A stretch of 56,299 bases of DNA from an uncultured Bacteroides sp. (GCA_900542985.1 UQPQ01000018.1:1-56299), one strand, 5' to 3'; shown: positions 34,987-45,086, counted from the stretch's first letter. Notes: a model not told the origin generated them from the sequence alone. Made by a program: numbers and translations.

Positions 34987-37287
34987 TTAGTAACTGAGTT
35001 TTACTCCGGCAAAGTAAGAGCGCGGCATACCCGGTCCGTAGATGTAGCCCGAGTCACGGTCTTTACCCTGGTCGAAATCCTTCTGGTATGCATTGAAGAG
35101 ATTCTGTACACCTGCATTAATCTGCAGGTTGATGTTCTTGTACAGATTGAACTCGTAACCAGCCTTGAAGTTCACTTCCATGAACGACGGAGTTTTTTCC
35201 GTACGGTCTTTTTCAATGTATCCGGCACGGTGTTCTACCAGCATGGAACCGGTATAAGTGCCCGATAAAGCCAAGGTAAGCGGTTTCACCGGATTGTAAG
35301 TCAGCGTGAAGTATCCGTAAAGGTTTGGAGTGCGGAACATACGTTTCTCCAGCGGGAGATCGGCGTCGTCGCTCCAGTTTCGTGCTTCCTTGTATTCGGC
35401 TTGCTGTAAGGTGACACCGGCCTGGAATTGCAGCAGACTGCGGTAAGCCAACTTGCCTTCTACGGTCATGCCGTATACTTGAGCACCACTTTCGTTGTAG
35501 CGTTCGTTTATCAGGATACCGTCGATGGTGCCCAGTTGTCTCAATGCAAATACGTCAGACAGAGAGGTGTAGAAACCCTCTATCAGCAAGTTTCCCTGCC
35601 AGTCTCCCCAGCGGTGATACATGTCGGCAGACAGGCTTACACTCTGCGATTTCTCTTCGCTCAGATCTTTGGCCAACTGAATCATCGAAACGGTACCTCC
35701 TACATTGGCAATGTGCAGGTCTTCATCGAAAGCCTGAGGCGCACGGAAACCGAATGAGTAGCTGGCACGGAAGTTCAGGTTTTCTGTCGGGTTGAAACGG
35801 AGGTTTGCTCTCGGACTGAAGATGATATGATTCATCAGATTATGCTTGTCGAGACGTCCTCCGATGAGGAATCCCCATTTCTTGTTTTTCCATTCGTTCT
35901 GGAAGAACGCGCTGGCAATGCCCACTCGCTGGTCTGTGTAGCGGTTGTATCCCCACATTTCGTCGTGCAGCTTGTCTTCGTTGTACTCGATACCTCCGGT
36001 AAATTCGGCCGGCATGAACAGGCATCGGTCGAAGCTGTAGTTGTATTGTGCACCTGCCACCCAGGTGAGGTCGGTAGTAGAACCATAGGCATTGAGGTCC
36101 TGGTTTCCGCCATAGTAGCTGTCGCGGTTGATGTGCTGTGCCGATGCATAGATGCTCAGACGCTGTTTTTCATTGGGCGAGAAATAGTCGAACTTCACAC
36201 TTCCGGTATTGATGCTGTGTTTGGTCTGTTCGGCAATGTCTGCTTCGTGGGCAGGACGTTCCAGCAGATTACCTCCTCTTCTGTATTCCTGCAGATGATG
36301 GTATTCGAAAGTCAGCTTGGTATACGTACTGGTCTTGAGGAACGAACGGAACCCCAGGGTCTGGTTATTCAGTTCCGGCAGTTCGGTAAAACCATCACCG
36401 TCGGCATCATAACCGCTACGTTCTCTGTTCTGCCCGAATACGTAAAGTCCCGCCTTATGATTGTCTGTCACCAGCGATGCATTCAGTGTAGTATTGTTTT
36501 CAAATACAGAAGTACCGCCAATACCGGTAAGGGTATGCGAGAACTGTCCGGAGTTATGTGTAGGTTCTTTGGTGATGATGTTGATGGTTCCGGCAATGGC
36601 TGAAGAGCCGAACAAGGCAGAACCTCCTCCGCGCATTACTTCTACACGCTCAATCATGTTGGCAGGAATCTGTTCCAGTCCGTATACTCCCGACAAGGCA
36701 CTGAAGATAGGGCGTGAGTCGATGAGAATCTGTGTATAAGGACCGTCCAAACCGTTGATACGTACCTGCTGGAAGCCGCAGTTCTGGCAGTTGTTCTCTA
36801 CACGTACACCCGGCTGGAAGTTGAGACCTTGTGCCAGACAGCTGGAGTTGGTGTTTTCGAATACCTTCATGTCCATTACGTTGACCAGTGTAGGAGCCAG
36901 TCGGCGGGTCGTTTCGTTGCGGTTGGCCGATACCACTACACCGTCCAGGGCAATCATGTCTTCTTCTATTTCGAAGTTTATCTCTACGGTTTTACCCTTT
37001 TTCAGATGAACGTTTTTGGTTACGGTCTTATAGCCTACCGAGCGGACTTCTACGATAAAATCCCCTTCCGGCAGATTCTTGAGGAAATAGTGTCCGGTTT
37101 CGTCGGTCACGGCTCCGATGGTAGTTCCTTTCAGTGAGATATTGATAAACGACAGATGTTCCTGTGTATGCTTGTCTACTACGTGTCCTAATAAGTTGGC
37201 ATCCGATCCTTCCGGATTATATGCATATAAAGTACAGGGAATCAAGGTGAATATGATTCCTAAAACGAATGTATATAAAGTTTTCAT
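34987..37287 (-). CDS. TonB-dependent outer membrane receptor with CxxC plug motif
   Basis: A 766-residue receptor. A signal peptide (about 1-22) is followed by a CarboxypepD-like regulatory domain (30-105). The plug domain (about 115-240) contains NNCQNCGFQQVRINGL with C167 and C170, plus RGGGSALFGSSAIAGTINIIT. The beta-barrel runs to the end and closes with an aromatic residue, Tyr, after KLSY. The layout is that of siderophore, haem, cobalamin and metal importers. The frame extends 21 codons upstream of ATG 37287, but only this start gives a clean signal peptide. A His-rich membrane protein gene precedes it by 235 bp, suggesting a metal or metallophore as substrate. Confidence 0.9.
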   Translation of the reverse strand: MKTLYTFVLGIIFTLIPCTLYAYNPEGSDANLLGHVVDKHTQEHLSFINISLKGTTIGAVTDETGHYFLKNLPEGDFIVEVRSVGYKTVTKNVHLKKGKTVEINFEIEEDMIALDGVVVSANRNETTRRLAPTLVNVMDMKVFENTNSSCLAQGLNFQPGVRVENNCQNCGFQQVRINGLDGPYTQILIDSRPIFSALSGVYGLEQIPANMIERVEVMRGGGSALFGSSAIAGTINIITKEPTHNSGQFSHTLTGIGGTSVFENNTTLNASLVTDNHKAGLYVFGQNRERSGYDADGDGFTELPELNNQTLGFRSFLKTSTYTKLTFEYHHLQEYRRGGNLLERPAHEADIAEQTKHSINTGSVKFDYFSPNEKQRLSIYASAQHINRDSYYGGNQDLNAYGSTTDLTWVAGAQYNYSFDRCLFMPAEFTGGIEYNEDKLHDEMWGYNRYTDQRVGIASAFFQNEWKNKKWGFLIGGRLDKHNLMNHIIFSPRANLRFNPTENLNFRASYSFGFRAPQAFDEDLHIANVGGTVSMIQLAKDLSEEKSQSVSLSADMYHRWGDWQGNLLIEGFYTSLSDVFALRQLGTIDGILINERYNESGAQVYGMTVEGKLAYRSLLQFQAGVTLQQAEYKEARNWSDDADLPLEKRMFRTPNLYGYFTLTYNPVKPLTLALSGTYTGSMLVEHRAGYIEKDRTEKTPSFMEVNFKAGYEFNLYKNINLQINAGVQNLFNAYQKDFDQGKDRDSGYIYGPGMPRSYFAGVKLSY

Positions 37288-37522
37288 TTCTTTTGTAATT
37301 ATAAAATTGGTTCCTGTTTTTGTCCGTACACAATCTTCCCTTTCGTGCATACGGCATGAAAGTGTGCTGAGGGCGTTTGTCCGGTTTTATAAAATGAAAT
37401 ACGGGAACACACGCTCTCATACACGTGCAGGGTGTATGCAAGTATCGGGTTCTATACATCTCATGGGAGAGGATAGAACGTACAGGGATAAAATGTGTAA
37501 GGGTGGTTTTTACTTGTCTGTT

Positions 37523-37876
37523 TTATGCAGTAAACCAACAGGAGGGCGGAGCACGCAGACGGATGCCCTTGCTGTGAAGACGGTACTGCTTACGCGGCAA
37601 GGCCGGTATCAGTAAAGTGAAGCAAAGGCACAGGTATAGTGGGAGCGGATAAGATGGAAGTACCTCTCCCGAAGTGAAGAAATGAGACAGGAAGAAAATG
37701 GTTTCCAGCTGTCCGGCAGTATGGGTATGTTCTGCTTTACCCGGGTGTGAGTGGACCACAATTACCCCGTTTACCACATGGCTATGGGTAAACATCATGA
37801 TTCCCCCTAAATAAAATACAAACAGTAGGGGGAGAAACAGGCGGATAATTGAGTTTATTTTCTTTTTACCACTCAT
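37523..37876 (-). CDS. His-rich small membrane protein upstream of a TonB receptor
   Basis: A 117-residue protein. One membrane helix (about 11-29) is followed by a His-rich stretch at 30-66, including FTHSHVV, VHSHPG and EHTHT. A second hydrophobic segment (about 75-95) follows, then a basic tail. Nine or so histidines concentrated in 40 residues suggest metal binding. It is encoded directly upstream of the TonB receptor in the same direction. I recall similar His-rich proteins beside receptors in other Bacteroides but no assigned function. Role as a metal sensor or periplasmic donor is inference. Confidence 0.75.
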   Translation of the reverse strand: MSGKKKINSIIRLFLPLLFVFYLGGIMMFTHSHVVNGVIVVHSHPGKAEHTHTAGQLETIFFLSHFFTSGEVLPSYPLPLYLCLCFTLLIPALPRKQYRLHSKGIRLRAPPSCWFTA

Positions 37877-37943
37877 TGGTTGCTATACTCTGCAAGGTGC
37901 AGATGTCTTGTATTGTTTAAAAAATATTCGAGACCTTGCGGCA

Positions 37944-39152
37944 TCAGTCCATTTGCTGGTAGTTTTTGGCCAGTCCGCCTTCGCTGGTTTCCTTGTACAG
38001 GGAAGGAAGGTCGTGTCCGGTCTGTTTCATGACTTCTACTACCTTGTCGAAGGACACACGGTGATGTCCGTCTGTGAAAGCCGAATAGATATTGGCATCC
38101 AGTGCACGTGCTGCGGCATAGGCATTTCGTTCGATACACGGAATCTGTACCAGTCCGCATACCGGGTCGCACGTCATGCCCAGGTGATGTTCCAGTCCCA
38201 TTTCGGCTGCATATTCTATCTGTGCCGGACTGCCTCCGAACAATTGGCTCGCTGCGGCTGAGGCCATGGAGCAGGCTACTCCCACTTCGGCCTGACATCC
38301 GGCTTCTGCTCCGGAGATGGAAGCATTGTGCTTCACGATGTTTCCTACCAGACCAGCTGTAGCCAGTGCACGGAGAATACGTGCGTCGCTGAAATCGCGG
38401 CTTTTCTGCAGGTGATATAGAACGGCCGGAACCACTCCGCATGCTCCGCAAGTAGGAGCTGTTACAATCTTTCCTCCCGATGCATTTTCTTCGCTTACAG
38501 CCAGTGCATAGGCGAAGACCATTCCTCTGGAACGTAACGAGTCTTTATAGCCTTTGGAACGTATGTAGTAGGACGATGCCTTACGGCGGAGATTCAACGG
38601 ACCAGGCAGTACACCTTCTGCGTCGAGTCCGCGGTGGATGGCTTCTTTCATGGTTTCCCATACTTCTGCCAGATAGTCCCATATTTCTTTACCTTCGCAT
38701 TGCTCTACATATTCCCAGTAGCTTCTTCCGGTGTGTTCGCACCAGTACAGAATCTGACTCATGGTACCCATCGAATACACTTCGGGGGTAGCCGTACGGT
38801 CGTGTCCTTCTTCTGCCAAAGCTCCTCCTCCTACACTGAATACAGTCCATTCGTCGGTTACTTTTTTCGATGCATCCAGCGATTTGAAGGTCATACCGTT
38901 CGGATGGAAAGGGAAGAAGATGTGCGGTTTCCATAAAATCTCTACCGGGGCATGTGGCTCCATGGTATCGAGGATGGCAACATCTGTCATGTGCCCTTTG
39001 CCTGTAGCTGCAAGGCTTCCGTAAAGGGTTACTTGAAAGGAAGCAGCTTCGGGATGTTTGGCCAGAAACTGTTCTGCGGCTTTGCGAGGTCCCATCGTGT
39101 GACTGCTCGACGGACCTGTACCGATGCGGTATAATTCTCTGATTGATTTCAT
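37944..39152 (-). CDS. sdaA: L-serine ammonia-lyase, iron-sulfur-dependent, single chain
   Basis: A 402-residue enzyme that deaminates L-serine to pyruvate and ammonia using a [4Fe-4S] cluster. The beta domain starts with SIRELYRIGTGPSSSHTMGP, the substrate-binding segment. The alpha domain has TAPTCGACGVVPAVLY and MTCDPVCGLVQIPCIERN, which supply the cluster cysteines. The frame extends 53 codons upstream of ATG 39152, without family resemblance. A TACCTTTG element ends 4 bases before that ATG, so the mRNA would have almost no leader. Confidence 0.93.
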   Translation of the reverse strand: MKSIRELYRIGTGPSSSHTMGPRKAAEQFLAKHPEAASFQVTLYGSLAATGKGHMTDVAILDTMEPHAPVEILWKPHIFFPFHPNGMTFKSLDASKKVTDEWTVFSVGGGALAEEGHDRTATPEVYSMGTMSQILYWCEHTGRSYWEYVEQCEGKEIWDYLAEVWETMKEAIHRGLDAEGVLPGPLNLRRKASSYYIRSKGYKDSLRSRGMVFAYALAVSEENASGGKIVTAPTCGACGVVPAVLYHLQKSRDFSDARILRALATAGLVGNIVKHNASISGAEAGCQAEVGVACSMASAAASQLFGGSPAQIEYAAEMGLEHHLGMTCDPVCGLVQIPCIERNAYAAARALDANIYSAFTDGHHRVSFDKVVEVMKQTGHDLPSLYKETSEGGLAKNYQQMD

Positions 39153-39156
39153 GCTG

Positions 39157-39164
39157 CAAAGGTA
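39157..39164 (-). promoter_or_regulatory. -7 promoter element immediately before sdaA
   Basis: TACCTTTG on the minus strand matches TAnnTTTG, and only CAGC separates it from the ATG. If used, transcription starts at or within a few bases of the start codon. Confidence 0.5.
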
Positions 39165-39271
39165 ATAAAAAACTGAATATATAATTCGCCGTAACAGGGA
39201 ATATGAGTGTAGAAAAAAGGAAAAAAAGGATAGTTGGGAAGAGTGGGAGAGAGAAGGGGGAAGGGGGATGT

Positions 39272-39308
39272 AAAAATGGCATCTTTCATTCTCTGAAAGA
39301 TGCCATTT
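39272..39308 (-). terminator. Terminator after the RND efflux operon
   Basis: A 14-bp stem, AAATGGCATCTTTC (39274-39287) with its complement (39295-39308), is followed on the minus strand by ATTTTTA. It lies 37 bp past the stop of the outer membrane factor gene. Confidence 0.85.
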
Positions 39309-39344
39309 CACTTTTTATAAGACGTTATTAAGGAGATTGTCAGT

Positions 39345-40754
39345 TTACATAGGCTGTTGAGAAGTGTTGCTTTCTTTCCAGCCTCCGCCTAAAGCTTTAT
39401 ACAAGTTGATCATGGTAATCTGCTTGTCGCGGATGGCATTGCTTAGACTGATCTGTGCGTCCAGATATCCACGCTGTGCGTCCAGCAAGTCCATATATCC
39501 GATTACTCCATTGATATACTGCAACTGAGCCAGGTCGAGGGCACTTTTCGATGCTTGTTCCAAACGCAGGCGGGTTTCGTATACTTCTTTTATCTTGTTG
39601 AACTCAACGATTGCATTGTAGGCGTCTTTAAATGCATTGAGCACTGCTTTTTCGTAGGCATAGGCTGCCTGTTCGCAGGCTGCTTTCTTGGCTTTCAGCA
39701 TGGCCCGGTTCTTTCCCATGGCGAAGATGGGCTGCAGAATATTTACCGAAAGCAGGTGATAAGGCGACTTCAGCAAGTCTTTCAGCTCTGCACTTTCAGC
39801 ACCGTAAGAAGCTGTCAGCGAGATAGTCGGGAACAGGTTGGTAAAGGCTGCTCCTACAGAAGCATTGGCTGCAATCAGTGCCTGTTCTGCCTGGCGTACA
39901 TCCGGTCTTCTTTCCAGTAAGGTAGAAGGAAGGCCTACCGGAAGGCTGTTGGTGAACATTACTTCTTCAGGAAGAATAGAGCGCTGGATGTGGTGAGGAT
40001 AATCGCCGCTTAGGAAGGCAATTTCGTTTTCTTTCAATGCTATTTTCCGTTCCAAATCGGGAACCAGAGTGGCTGTACGGGCCAACTCTACCTGTGCCTG
40101 ACGGAATGCTGTTTCCGAAGTCAGACCACCCTCGTATCTGATGCGGGCCAGATGTAAACTTTCCCGGCGTGCATCTACGGTCTTTCGTACAATTGAGAGC
40201 TCGTTGTCCAGTGCTACCAGTTCGAAATAAGCCTGTGCCACCTGTGCGATGAGCGTCATTTTCAGTGCGCGCTGGTTTTCGATGGAGCCCATAAATTCGG
40301 CCAGACTTTTATCTCTGTTCCAACGCAGTTTTCCCCATAAGTCGAGTTCCCAAGTTGCCCCGATTTTCAGGTCGAACTCGTTGCTCGATTTGTAATGGTC
40401 TCCTCCATAGTTTTCACCTTCTTTTTCTCCATAAGCCTTAACTCCTACAGCCGGAAACATATTGGCATAGTCAATGCGTTTCATGGCAGCCAGTTCCTTT
40501 ACCCGGGCTGCTGCAATCAGCATGTCTTTGTTGTAGGTAAGCGTTTTGCGGATAAGTGCCTGCAGAGTGGTATCTGTGTACATTTCCTCCCACGAGTAAT
40601 CACCGAGCGATGTGGAGTCTACGCTGGTGCTGTCCAAGGTCTCCGGCAGGTTGAGTTTAGGGCGTGTGTAGTGCTTTCCCAACTGGCAGCTTCCCAGGAA
40701 TAGGGTAGCTGTCAGTGTGCATAAAACCAGATATATATAGTTCGTTTTTTTCAT
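39345..40754 (-). CDS. Outer membrane efflux factor, OprM/NodT-type lipoprotein
   Basis: A 469-residue TolC-like channel that completes a tripartite pump. The signal peptide ends in the lipobox LGSC23, followed by LGKHYTRPKLNLPETL, typical of NodT-family lipoproteins. Two structural repeats of long helices and barrel strands follow, including VGLPSTLLERRPDVRQAEQAL near 272-292 and a second-half counterpart. It is last in the three-gene efflux operon, 12 bp after the permease gene. Confidence 0.93.
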   Translation of the reverse strand: MKKTNYIYLVLCTLTATLFLGSCQLGKHYTRPKLNLPETLDSTSVDSTSLGDYSWEEMYTDTTLQALIRKTLTYNKDMLIAAARVKELAAMKRIDYANMFPAVGVKAYGEKEGENYGGDHYKSSNEFDLKIGATWELDLWGKLRWNRDKSLAEFMGSIENQRALKMTLIAQVAQAYFELVALDNELSIVRKTVDARRESLHLARIRYEGGLTSETAFRQAQVELARTATLVPDLERKIALKENEIAFLSGDYPHHIQRSILPEEVMFTNSLPVGLPSTLLERRPDVRQAEQALIAANASVGAAFTNLFPTISLTASYGAESAELKDLLKSPYHLLSVNILQPIFAMGKNRAMLKAKKAACEQAAYAYEKAVLNAFKDAYNAIVEFNKIKEVYETRLRLEQASKSALDLAQLQYINGVIGYMDLLDAQRGYLDAQISLSNAIRDKQITMINLYKALGGGWKESNTSQQPM

Positions 40755-40766
40755 GAGTCGTCCGAA

Positions 40767-43700
40767 TTAGTTAGCTTTTTTTGCTTTCAGTTTGTTGGTA
40801 GCCTTGTAAATCATTACAAAGAAGAACGGAACCAATACGATACCAATGGTTACGGCTACAAGCATTCCGAAGAATACACCGGTACCGATTGCCTGACGGC
40901 TTGCCGAACCCGGACCGCTTGCAATAACCATCGGAATCATTCCGAGGATAAAGGCCAGTGAGGTCATCAGGATAGGGCGGAAACGCAACTGGGCTGCATG
41001 TAAGGCCGATTCGATGAGTCCTCTTCCTTTGTCTACTTCGTCTTTGGCAAACTCTACAATCAGGATGGCGTTCTTGGCAGCCAGACCAATCAACATGACC
41101 AGACCAATCTGGAAATAAGTATCATTCTCCAGTCCGCAGAGTGCTACACCGGCGTATGCTCCCAATACGGCTACCGGCAATGATATCAGTACGGCTACAG
41201 GCACGGTCCAACTTTCATACAGTGCTGCAAGGAACAGGAATACGAAGATAAACACCAGGGTAAGGATGATACCTGTCTGTCCTCCTGCTTTCTTTTCCTG
41301 ATAAGAAAGACCACTCCATTCTACTCCGATGTTGTCGGGCAGTTTTTCCCGTGCAAGCTGTTCCAGTTTTTCCATTACCTGTCCGGAGCTGGCTCCGTTG
41401 GCTGCTGTACCCTGTATTACGGCAGAGTTGAACATGTTGAAGCGCTTGATGCTTCCCGGTCCGGTAGTATAGCTGGTTGTTCCCAAAGAAGTCAGCGGAA
41501 TCATATCCCCGTCTCCTCCGCGTACAAAGTAGAGTCCGATGTTGTCTCTGTGTGCACGGTAAGGAGCTTCAGCCTGTATATAAACACGGTAAATACGGTT
41601 GAACATGTTGAAGTCGTTTACATAAACCGAACCGGTATAAGCTTTCATGGTAGAGAATACATCTGCCATCGGTACTCCGGTCAGTTTCACCTTATCGCGG
41701 TCTACATCGAAATAAAGCTGAGGTATCTCTGCCTGCAGTGAAGACGAGAGTCCGGCTATTTCTTTCCATTGCGATGCGTAATACATCAGTGTATCTGTTG
41801 CTGCCACGAGGTCGTCGAAAGTAGCGTCTCCACGTGCTTCGAGCTGCATTTCAAAACCTCCCGATGTACCCAGTCCGGGGATTACCGGCGGGGTAGAAAG
41901 ATAGACCTTACATTCGGGATATTCCTTGAACTCTTTGCGTACGCGGTCCATAATTTCGTCGATGGTGATTTTGTCCCGGTCTTCCCATTCCTTCAGGATG
42001 ACTGTCAGCTGGCTTCTTGCCTGGTTGGTACCGACACGCGGACTGCTACCAGTCACATTCTGTACATAGGCTACACCCGGTTCCTTCATCAGGAAGTCGA
42101 TGGCGCGGTCGGTCACTTCGCGTGTTCTTTCCAGTGTACTGCTTTCCGGCAGTTCCAGCTCTACGGTAAAGTATCCCTGGTCCTCAATCGGCAAGAAACT
42201 GGTCGGAGTCAGTCTGTGGAACACAAATATCATAATGAGTACCATACCGAACCCTACGATTACACGGCGTGGGTGCTTGACAGTCTGGCTAATCCATTTT
42301 ACGTAATGGTTGTTTCCGATGTTCAGCCAGTTGTTTATGGCACGGAACACCCGGTTCTTGGGTTTGTTGGGATCTTCCGGTTTCAGAATCAATGAACACA
42401 TTACAGGACTCAGCGTCAAGGCTACTACCGTAGACAGAAGTACGGATACTACGATGGTCACGGTAAACTGTCTGTACAGCTGACCGGTAATACCCGACAG
42501 GAAGCTAACCGGCACAAACACCGCAGCCAGTACCAGTGAGGTAGCAATGACTGCTCCTACCAGGCCTTCCATGGCTTTCTTGGTCGCTTCGTACGGACTG
42601 AGTTTCTCCTCTTCCATGATTCGTTCCACATTTTCTACCACCACAATGGCGTCGTCCACCACAATACCGATGGCCAGTACCAGTCCCAAAAGCGTCAGCA
42701 TATTCAGTGAGAACCCGAATATCAGCATGAATCCGAATGTACCAATCAAAGAAATCGGTACGGCTACTACCGGAATCAGAGTGGCCCGCCAACTTTGCAG
42801 TGACAAGTATACCACAATGATAACCAGCACAAGTGCCTCGAACAAGGTCTTGTATACTTCGTGGATAGACTGGGAAATGTAGTTTGTCATATCGAACGGA
42901 ATGTTGTATTCCAGTCCTTCCGGAAAGTTCCGGCTGATATTCTCCATTTCCTTTTTCACATTTTCTGCGACTTCCATAGCGTTGGCTCCCGGAAGCATAT
43001 AGATACCCAGTACGGCTGCATTTCCTCCGTTGATACCACTTTCGGTATTATACGATGCAGCTTCCAGCGAAATTCTTGCCACGTCTCTCAGGCGGATAAG
43101 CGATCCGTCCGGATTGGCTCTCAGTACAATTTCTTCAAATTGTCCGGCAGTAGACAGACGTCCCTGTGCGGTGATTGGAATGGTGATATCCAGTCCTGTG
43201 ACAGGCTGCTGTCCCAATACACCGGCTGCCGATTCTCTGTTCTGGTCTTTCAGGGCATTCTGGACATCTTGTACGGTCAGTCCGAAATTGGCCAGTTTGG
43301 CCGGATCTACCCAGATTTGCATGGCATAGTAACGTCCACCCACGTTCGAGATTCTACCTACTCCCGGAATACGTCTCAACAGGTCGATTACGTTCAGTGT
43401 AGCAAAGTTACTAAGGTAGATTTCATCAAACTTCGGATCGTCTGAGGTCAGACAGATGGTCATCAACTGGCTTGGAGCCTGTTTTTCTACGCTGATACCA
43501 TTCTGTATCACTTCTGCCGGAAGTCGGGACTCCGCCAGTTTGATACGGTTCTGTATTTCCACAGCCGCCAGATCCGGGTCGGCAGAAATATCAAATGTAA
43601 CAGTTGCCGAGAAACCTCCGGAGTTGGAGCTGTTCGATTCCATGTAAATCATTCCCGGAGTACCGTTCAACTCCTGTTCGATAGGAGTAGCCACCGCTTG

Positions 43701-43877
43701 CGAAACGGTTACGGCACTGGCACCCGGATACGAAGCGCTGATTTTTACCACCGGAGGGGTAATCTGGGGATATTGGTCGATTGGAAGCATCATCAGACCG
43801 ATGATACCCACAATGACAATTAATATGGAGACGACAGCCGAGAATACCGGTCTGTCGATGAAAAAGCTGACTTTCAT
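40767..43877 (-). CDS. RND multidrug efflux permease (AcrB/HAE1 type)
   Basis: A 1036-residue inner-membrane proton-driven transporter with twelve helices and two large periplasmic loops. It opens with FFIDRPVFSAVVSILIVIVG. The proton relay aspartates are visible in GLVLAIGIVVDDAIVVVENVERIM. It ends with a charged tail, KATNKLKAKKAN. Length and the two-repeat layout agree with hydrophobe/amphiphile exporters. It lies between the adaptor and channel genes with gaps of 36 and 12 bp. Confidence 0.95.
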   Translation of the reverse strand: MKVSFFIDRPVFSAVVSILIVIVGIIGLMMLPIDQYPQITPPVVKISASYPGASAVTVSQAVATPIEQELNGTPGMIYMESNSSNSGGFSATVTFDISADPDLAAVEIQNRIKLAESRLPAEVIQNGISVEKQAPSQLMTICLTSDDPKFDEIYLSNFATLNVIDLLRRIPGVGRISNVGGRYYAMQIWVDPAKLANFGLTVQDVQNALKDQNRESAAGVLGQQPVTGLDITIPITAQGRLSTAGQFEEIVLRANPDGSLIRLRDVARISLEAASYNTESGINGGNAAVLGIYMLPGANAMEVAENVKKEMENISRNFPEGLEYNIPFDMTNYISQSIHEVYKTLFEALVLVIIVVYLSLQSWRATLIPVVAVPISLIGTFGFMLIFGFSLNMLTLLGLVLAIGIVVDDAIVVVENVERIMEEEKLSPYEATKKAMEGLVGAVIATSLVLAAVFVPVSFLSGITGQLYRQFTVTIVVSVLLSTVVALTLSPVMCSLILKPEDPNKPKNRVFRAINNWLNIGNNHYVKWISQTVKHPRRVIVGFGMVLIMIFVFHRLTPTSFLPIEDQGYFTVELELPESSTLERTREVTDRAIDFLMKEPGVAYVQNVTGSSPRVGTNQARSQLTVILKEWEDRDKITIDEIMDRVRKEFKEYPECKVYLSTPPVIPGLGTSGGFEMQLEARGDATFDDLVAATDTLMYYASQWKEIAGLSSSLQAEIPQLYFDVDRDKVKLTGVPMADVFSTMKAYTGSVYVNDFNMFNRIYRVYIQAEAPYRAHRDNIGLYFVRGGDGDMIPLTSLGTTSYTTGPGSIKRFNMFNSAVIQGTAANGASSGQVMEKLEQLAREKLPDNIGVEWSGLSYQEKKAGGQTGIILTLVFIFVFLFLAALYESWTVPVAVLISLPVAVLGAYAGVALCGLENDTYFQIGLVMLIGLAAKNAILIVEFAKDEVDKGRGLIESALHAAQLRFRPILMTSLAFILGMIPMVIASGPGSASRQAIGTGVFFGMLVAVTIGIVLVPFFFVMIYKATNKLKAKKAN

Positions 43878-43913
43878 GAATGTTTGTTTTTAAGGGTTCT
43901 TACTAAATCCGCT

Positions 43914-45086
43914 TTACTCTTGTGTTTCGGCTGCTGGTTTTCCAATTCGTACCTTCATGCCTGGAGTCAGTTTGTGGAATCCTTCGCTTACGATGATTTC
44001 TCCGGCCGACAGACCACGTTCTACCACTACATTGTTCTGGAATTCAGGTCCCAGTTCGATGAAGCGTCTTTCTACAGTCGAGTCTTTTCTCATTACAAAG
44101 ATGTGAGCGCCACCCTTTTCTATAATCAAAGCTTTCTGTGGAACAACCGTTGCATTTTTACGTACGTCGAGCAATACCTTTACTTTTGTAAACTGTCCGG
44201 GCAGCAACACGTGATCCGGGTTAGCCAGTTCGGCACGAACGGAGAATGTTCCTGTTTTCGGGTTTACCTGAGGTGCGGCAAAGTCCACCAGTCCTTTATA
44301 TTTATATACGCTGTTGTCTGGCAAAGTAATGGTAACGGTAGGTTGCCATGAGCGGGTAGAGTCTTTTTGTCCCAGAGTGACGTTACGTTCTTTACCCTTA
44401 AGATAATCCAGTGCAGTCATACTGAAGTCTACTAAGATTGTATCACTTTTTACGATAGTTGCCAGAAGCGATTTACCGCTGCCACCCACCAGTGTACCCA
44501 AGTCGACATGACGTTCACTGATCTGACCTGAGATAGGAGAGCGTACAATGGTATATCCCAGTTCCTGTTCTGCCTGATCCAGGTCGGCCTGGCTCATGCC
44601 TACACTGGCTACCGCAGCCACTGCGTTGTCGAGGTCGAGCTGGCTGGCTGCATTCTGTTCATATAGCGGACGGATACGATCCAGGTCGCGTTTTGCCTTA
44701 TGCGCCTGTGCTTCATCCTTTTTCAATTGTGCCCTTACCTTATCCGCTTTGGCACGGTACTGGTCCTGATTGATGACAAACAGCACCTGATTCCGTTTTA
44801 CATAAGTACCTTCCGCAAACAACATCTGTTCAAGGAACCCTTCTACACGGGCGCGTACTTCTACAAACTGCTGTGCTCTGATTCGTCCTACATATTCCCC
44901 ATAAATTTCCACATCCTGCTGCTGTGTTGGTGTTACGCAAACTACCGGTGCTTCGGGTACAGGTTTCTTTTCGCGGGTCAGGAAAAGATACAACGCTATG
45001 ATAATCAGAATACCTATCCCTGTGTAAATAGTTTGTTTCCTTTTAATCTTTAAGTCCTTCTTTGTCAAAAAACGTCTCATAATCAT
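43914..45086 (-). CDS. RND efflux periplasmic adaptor
   Basis: A 390-residue membrane-fusion protein anchored by one N-terminal helix (about 20-36), with no lipobox. A lipoyl-like half motif (VEVRARVEGFLEQMLFAEGTYVKRNQVLF), an alpha-hairpin coiled coil (105-150), the second lipoyl half (YTIVRSPISGQISERHVDLGTLV) and beta-barrel/MP domains follow. The start could be ATG 45086 or the ATG two codons later. First gene of the efflux operon, with a promoter element at 45140-45147. Confidence 0.93.
   Translation of the reverse strand: MIMRRFLTKKDLKIKRKQTIYTGIGILIIIALYLFLTREKKPVPEAPVVCVTPTQQQDVEIYGEYVGRIRAQQFVEVRARVEGFLEQMLFAEGTYVKRNQVLFVINQDQYRAKADKVRAQLKKDEAQAHKAKRDLDRIRPLYEQNAASQLDLDNAVAAVASVGMSQADLDQAEQELGYTIVRSPISGQISERHVDLGTLVGGSGKSLLATIVKSDTILVDFSMTALDYLKGKERNVTLGQKDSTRSWQPTVTITLPDNSVYKYKGLVDFAAPQVNPKTGTFSVRAELANPDHVLLPGQFTKVKVLLDVRKNATVVPQKALIIEKGGAHIFVMRKDSTVERRFIELGPEFQNNVVVERGLSAGEIIVSEGFHKLTPGMKVRIGKPAAETQE

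Noticed and set aside
37288..37522. Possible riboswitch in the leader between the His-rich gene and the TonB receptor
   Set aside because: I looked for a cobalamin-type box and other known aptamer cores and found none; only weak, unstructured inverted repeats such as GTTCTAT/ATAGAAC are seen.
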